NCBI RefSeq assembly: GCF_027587205.1
Contig: NZ_JAPDOD010000001.1
Coordinates: forward strand, 124,001-188,000
Direction of reading: 5' to 3'
Length of the DNA: 64,000 nucleotides
Source of the DNA: Solirubrobacter ginsenosidimutans
GTDB taxonomy: Bacteria > Actinomycetota > Thermoleophilia > Solirubrobacterales > Solirubrobacteraceae
Numbering within the stretch: the first letter of the stretch is position 1; each line of letters opens with the position of its first letter. Shown piece after piece: positions 63,186-64,000 of the stretch. Below the pieces are notes generated by a model. The model ran no database searches and was not told the DNA's origin. It saw nothing but the letters and a program-made list of their open reading frames with translations. The translations under genes and the position numbers were made by a program.

Positions 63186-64000
63186 CGGCGCTTCCCACGA
63201 ACCTCTCCGAGCTGATCACCGGACTGCACGGCCTTCCGGAGCCCGAACGACGCAAGCACGCCCCGGGGCTGCTGCGGTCGGTGCGTGCAATCACGACCGA
63301 CTCGAGCTCGGACGCGCACGTCCGCTGGGGCGAGATCGCGCTGCTGCAGGTCGCGCTCGCCGGAACCGCGACGTTCACCGAGATCCGCCGGCTCGGCCGC
63401 TGGTGGGCGGTGCAGATCGATCCTGAGCTAGGCGCGGCGGTGCTGCTCGACCGGCGTCCGGCCTGGTTGGCGGACTACGTGGCTTGGCTGCTCGGCGCCG
63501 ACGAGACCAACCCGCCGTGGACGTTGGTGCGGGCGCTCGTGCAGGCCGGAGCGATCGAACGCCCACCGGCGCCGCTCTATCTGAACGCGCTGGTCACGCA
63601 CGGGAGAGACATCGGCGCCCGCCGCGCCGTGCAGCGCGACCCTGCGCTGCTCGAGCACGAGTTCTGGGCGCTGCTGACGGCGGACACGGGCCAGGAGTCG
63701 CTGCGTGCCGCCGACGTCAGCAACGAGTGGACGAAGGGCGCCGGCTTCAACGCGGTGATCGCGGAGTGCGCGGCGGACGGCCGGATGCCGCGCGAGCGCG
63801 TGCTCGACGCGCTGCTCGACGGGCTCGCCAACGACATGATCGCCTACCGGGCGACCTGGCACACGAAGCTGTGGAAGGACCTCGCGCCGACCCGCGCCGA
63901 GCGCATCGCCCGCGTGGACCGGCTGCGCGTGCTGCTCGGCGCGGCGGTCGAGCCGATCGTGGGGTTCGCCGTCGAGGAGCTCGCCCGGTCCGGCGTCGCG
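63182..64000 (+). CDS. DUF6493 family protein, second tandem copy, 5' part
   Basis: The first 273 residues of a paralogue of the preceding gene, running off the right edge. It starts MTALPTNLSELITGLHGLPE and continues WWAVQIDPELGAAVLLDRRP and PPWTLVRALVQAGAIERPPA. The stretch from about 63712 to 63870 is nearly identical in DNA to 61192-61350 of the first gene, while flanking parts are clearly diverged. Confidence 0.85.
   Translation, partial: MTALPTNLSELITGLHGLPEPERRKHAPGLLRSVRAITTDSSSDAHVRWGEIALLQVALAGTATFTEIRRLGRWWAVQIDPELGAAVLLDRRPAWLADYVAWLLGADETNPPWTLVRALVQAGAIERPPAPLYLNALVTHGRDIGARRAVQRDPALLEHEFWALLTADTGQESLRAADVSNEWTKGAGFNAVIAECAADGRMPRERVLDALLDGLANDMIAYRATWHTKLWKDLAPTRAERIARVDRLRVLLGAAVEPIVGFAVEELARSGVA

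Overview
The window is a 64 kb piece of a very GC-rich bacterial chromosome. Gene content points to a soil actinobacterium of the Thermoleophilia (Solirubrobacterales) type: LAL-type LuxR regulators, a BTAD regulator joined to a propeller and a solute-binding domain, DUF1918/DUF1059/DUF5701 small proteins, a SigX5-like ECF sigma factor and DUF6493 proteins. This placement is inference from families, not from a marker gene. No rRNA, tRNA or CRISPR array was recognised.

Layout. 1-4669: start of an acyl-CoA ligase, divergent PadR regulator, alpha/beta hydrolase, large LuxR regulator. 4670-12788: a run of mostly single genes in both orientations (small membrane protein, hydroxypyruvate-isomerase-like protein, lipoprotein cyclophilin, secreted proteins, DUF1918), separated by copies of a 20-bp directional repeat. 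12789-14102: IS110-family element, with an identical second copy at 55265-56578. 15532-22533 (minus strand): tightly overlapped five-gene operon for a hybrid histidine kinase, response regulator, REC-cyclase, PGM1-like ATP-grasp peptide ligase and a CPA2 cation/proton antiporter. 23920-31634 (plus strand): translationally coupled cluster of a dehydrogenase, a divergent pterin-synthase homologue, glycosyltransferase, two methyltransferases, a broken flippase, a RibD-like reductase and a fused CDP-alcohol phosphatidyltransferase/sulfatase. This looks like an uncharacterised envelope glycolipid or pterin-conjugate pathway. 31640-37650: decayed genes (glycosyltransferase, GNAT, tyrosine recombinase and others) mixed with intact ones (SRPBCC, methyltransferase, D-Ala-D-Ala carboxypeptidase, DUF5701). 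37691-43105: molybdopterin oxidoreductase, cupin, methylene-THF-reductase-like protein, enolase-superfamily protein. 43232-50935: truncated GFA gene, a protein with the LQRSAGN motif of contractile-injection cargo, RibD-like reductase, GNAT, secreted proteins and the BTAD/propeller/solute-binding regulator. 50936-60500: again single genes and pseudogenes (abortive-infection protein, EamA transporter, TetR) among repeat copies. 60663-64000: two tandem DUF6493 genes.

The main unexplained signal is the dispersed repeat (core CGTCGANAAGCNNCACTTT). I found about 26 copies on the plus strand and one on the minus strand. All are between or at the ends of genes, whichever way those genes are transcribed, and none is inside the two long operons. 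Many consecutive copies bracket exactly one gene or one dead gene, so the region reads like a cassette array. Both IS110 copies sit 23-27 bp downstream of a repeat copy.
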